A DNA stretch of 64,000 nucleotides. Origin: Psychrobacter maritimus. Its GTDB lineage: Bacteria; Pseudomonadota; Gammaproteobacteria; Pseudomonadales; Moraxellaceae. Of the stretch, positions 63,416-64,000 are shown one piece after another (within the stretch, counting starts at the first letter, position 1; the number at the start of each line of letters is the position of its first letter). The position numbers and the translations under genes were made by a program. The notes under the pieces are model-generated. The model was not told the DNA's origin and searched no databases. It saw only the letters and a list, made by a program, of their open reading frames with translations. The stretch spans positions 310,001 through 374,000 of the forward strand of contig NZ_CAJHAJ010000002.1 in NCBI RefSeq assembly GCF_904846345.1, given 5' to 3'.

Positions 63416-64000
63416 ATGAACGATAAGTCAGTTTCTAAGTCCACATCTCAACTGGCCACCTTAATCCAAATGGGTAAAGAGCAAGGGTATTTGACCTATG
63501 CTGAGGTGAATGACCAACTGCCCGACTCTATTACTGAAAGTGATCAGATTGAAGATATCGTGCAAATGCTAACGGACGTTGGCATTAAAATTTTTGAATC
63601 TGCGCCCGACGCCGATGACATCTTGATGAACGATGATTCAAGCGATGATGACATGGCAGCCGATGAGGCAGCAGCGGTTTTGGCTTCGGTCGAGACTGAG
63701 CCTGGTCGTACCACTGACCCTGTACGTATGTATATGCGTGAAATGGGTACGGTTGACCTCTTAACCCGTGAAGGCGAGATTGCCATTGCTAAGCGTATCG
63801 AAGAAGGTATTCGTGACGTGCAGCATGCGATGTCTTATTGGCCGGGTACGGTACAGTTCGTCCTTGATGAGTACCAAAAAGTCCAAGATGGCGAGAAAAA
63901 ATTGTCTGACGTCATCACAGGTTTCTTAGACCCTGAAACCGAAGAAGACAAAATCGCCGCCCAAGAAGCAAAAGAAGCGGCGAAAGAAGAACGCGAGCGT
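63416..64000 (+). CDS. rpoD: RNA polymerase primary sigma factor (N-terminal part, cut by window end)
   Basis: Housekeeping sigma factor. The visible 195 residues contain region 1.1 (MGKEQGYLTYAEVNDQLPDS, DQIEDIVQMLTDVGIKIFE), the acidic stretch, and region 1.2 (GRTTDPVRMYMREMGTVDLL, TREGEIAIAKRIEEGI), then the start of the non-conserved region (KLSDVITGFLDP). ATG 63416 is given; ATG 63389 is in frame nine codons upstream, and neither has a strong binding site. The coding frame runs off the window. Confidence 0.97.
   Translation, partial: MNDKSVSKSTSQLATLIQMGKEQGYLTYAEVNDQLPDSITESDQIEDIVQMLTDVGIKIFESAPDADDILMNDDSSDDDMAADEAAAVLASVETEPGRTTDPVRMYMREMGTVDLLTREGEIAIAKRIEEGIRDVQHAMSYWPGTVQFVLDEYQKVQDGEKKLSDVITGFLDPETEEDKIAAQEAKEAAKEERER

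Overview
The window is a stretch of ordinary chromosome from a gammaproteobacterium of the Moraxellaceae. Psychrobacter is the best guess, inferred from protein character and gene order rather than a database search. It is moderately AT-rich and densely coding, with many intrinsic terminators. I saw no rRNA, tRNA, insertion sequence, prophage or CRISPR array. Several blocks match gene orders known from other gammaproteobacteria: accB-accC, mnmA..purB..roxA, tolQRAB, bamD divergent from rluD-pgeF, and dnaG..rpoD.

Layout. 1-8.9 kb: MATE efflux pump, biotin carboxyl carrier and biotin carboxylase, a secreted-looking hypothetical protein, leuA divergent from an Lrp-type regulator, and an MFS transporter. 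9-14.2 kb: a minus-strand series of UbiB/ABC1-type kinase, MoeB/ThiF adenylyltransferase, PrmC and AmpG. 14.6-19.4 kb: a CysB-type LysR regulator, a luciferase-like oxidoreductase with an unlisted 50-aa membrane protein, an ornithine cyclodeaminase family protein and an AEC transporter. 19.5-28.8 kb: ChaB, MnmG, a hypothetical protein, GrxD, IspF, MnmA, a small membrane protein, PurB, a small lipoprotein and the ribosomal oxygenase RoxA. 29-37.5 kb: a purine catabolism cluster (permease, XdhA, XdhB, XdhC, guanine deaminase). 37.8-43.8 kb: proline catabolism, with PutA split into two genes, then a second purine permease. 44.3-48.2 kb: tolQRAB. 48.4-52.6 kb: a lipoprotein cytochrome c, a Tat-exported flavin amine oxidase and a membrane-anchored tri-haem cytochrome c. 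53-56 kb: lipoprotein, flavodoxin-like reductase and a YeeE/YedE sulfur transporter. 56-64 kb: pgeF, rluD, bamD, dnaG and the start of rpoD.

How genes work together. The permease, xanthine dehydrogenase and guanine deaminase would import purines and take guanine to xanthine and urate; both ends of the cluster carry palindromes that could bind one regulator. The amine oxidase and its two cytochromes look like a respiratory periplasmic amine dehydrogenase of unknown substrate. PutA oxidises proline to glutamate, and its C-terminal lid domain is encoded by a separate, translationally coupled gene.

Most unusual signals: (1) the PutA split; (2) the amine dehydrogenase module; (3) degenerate short tandem repeats, most often 15 bp, at the starts, ends or linkers of many unrelated genes (tolA, the cytochrome lipoprotein, the MFS gene, ispF, chaB, rpoD leader and others); (4) a strong 70-nt palindromic element after tolB; (5) a structured leader before tolQ. 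All repeat and palindrome calls were made by eye.
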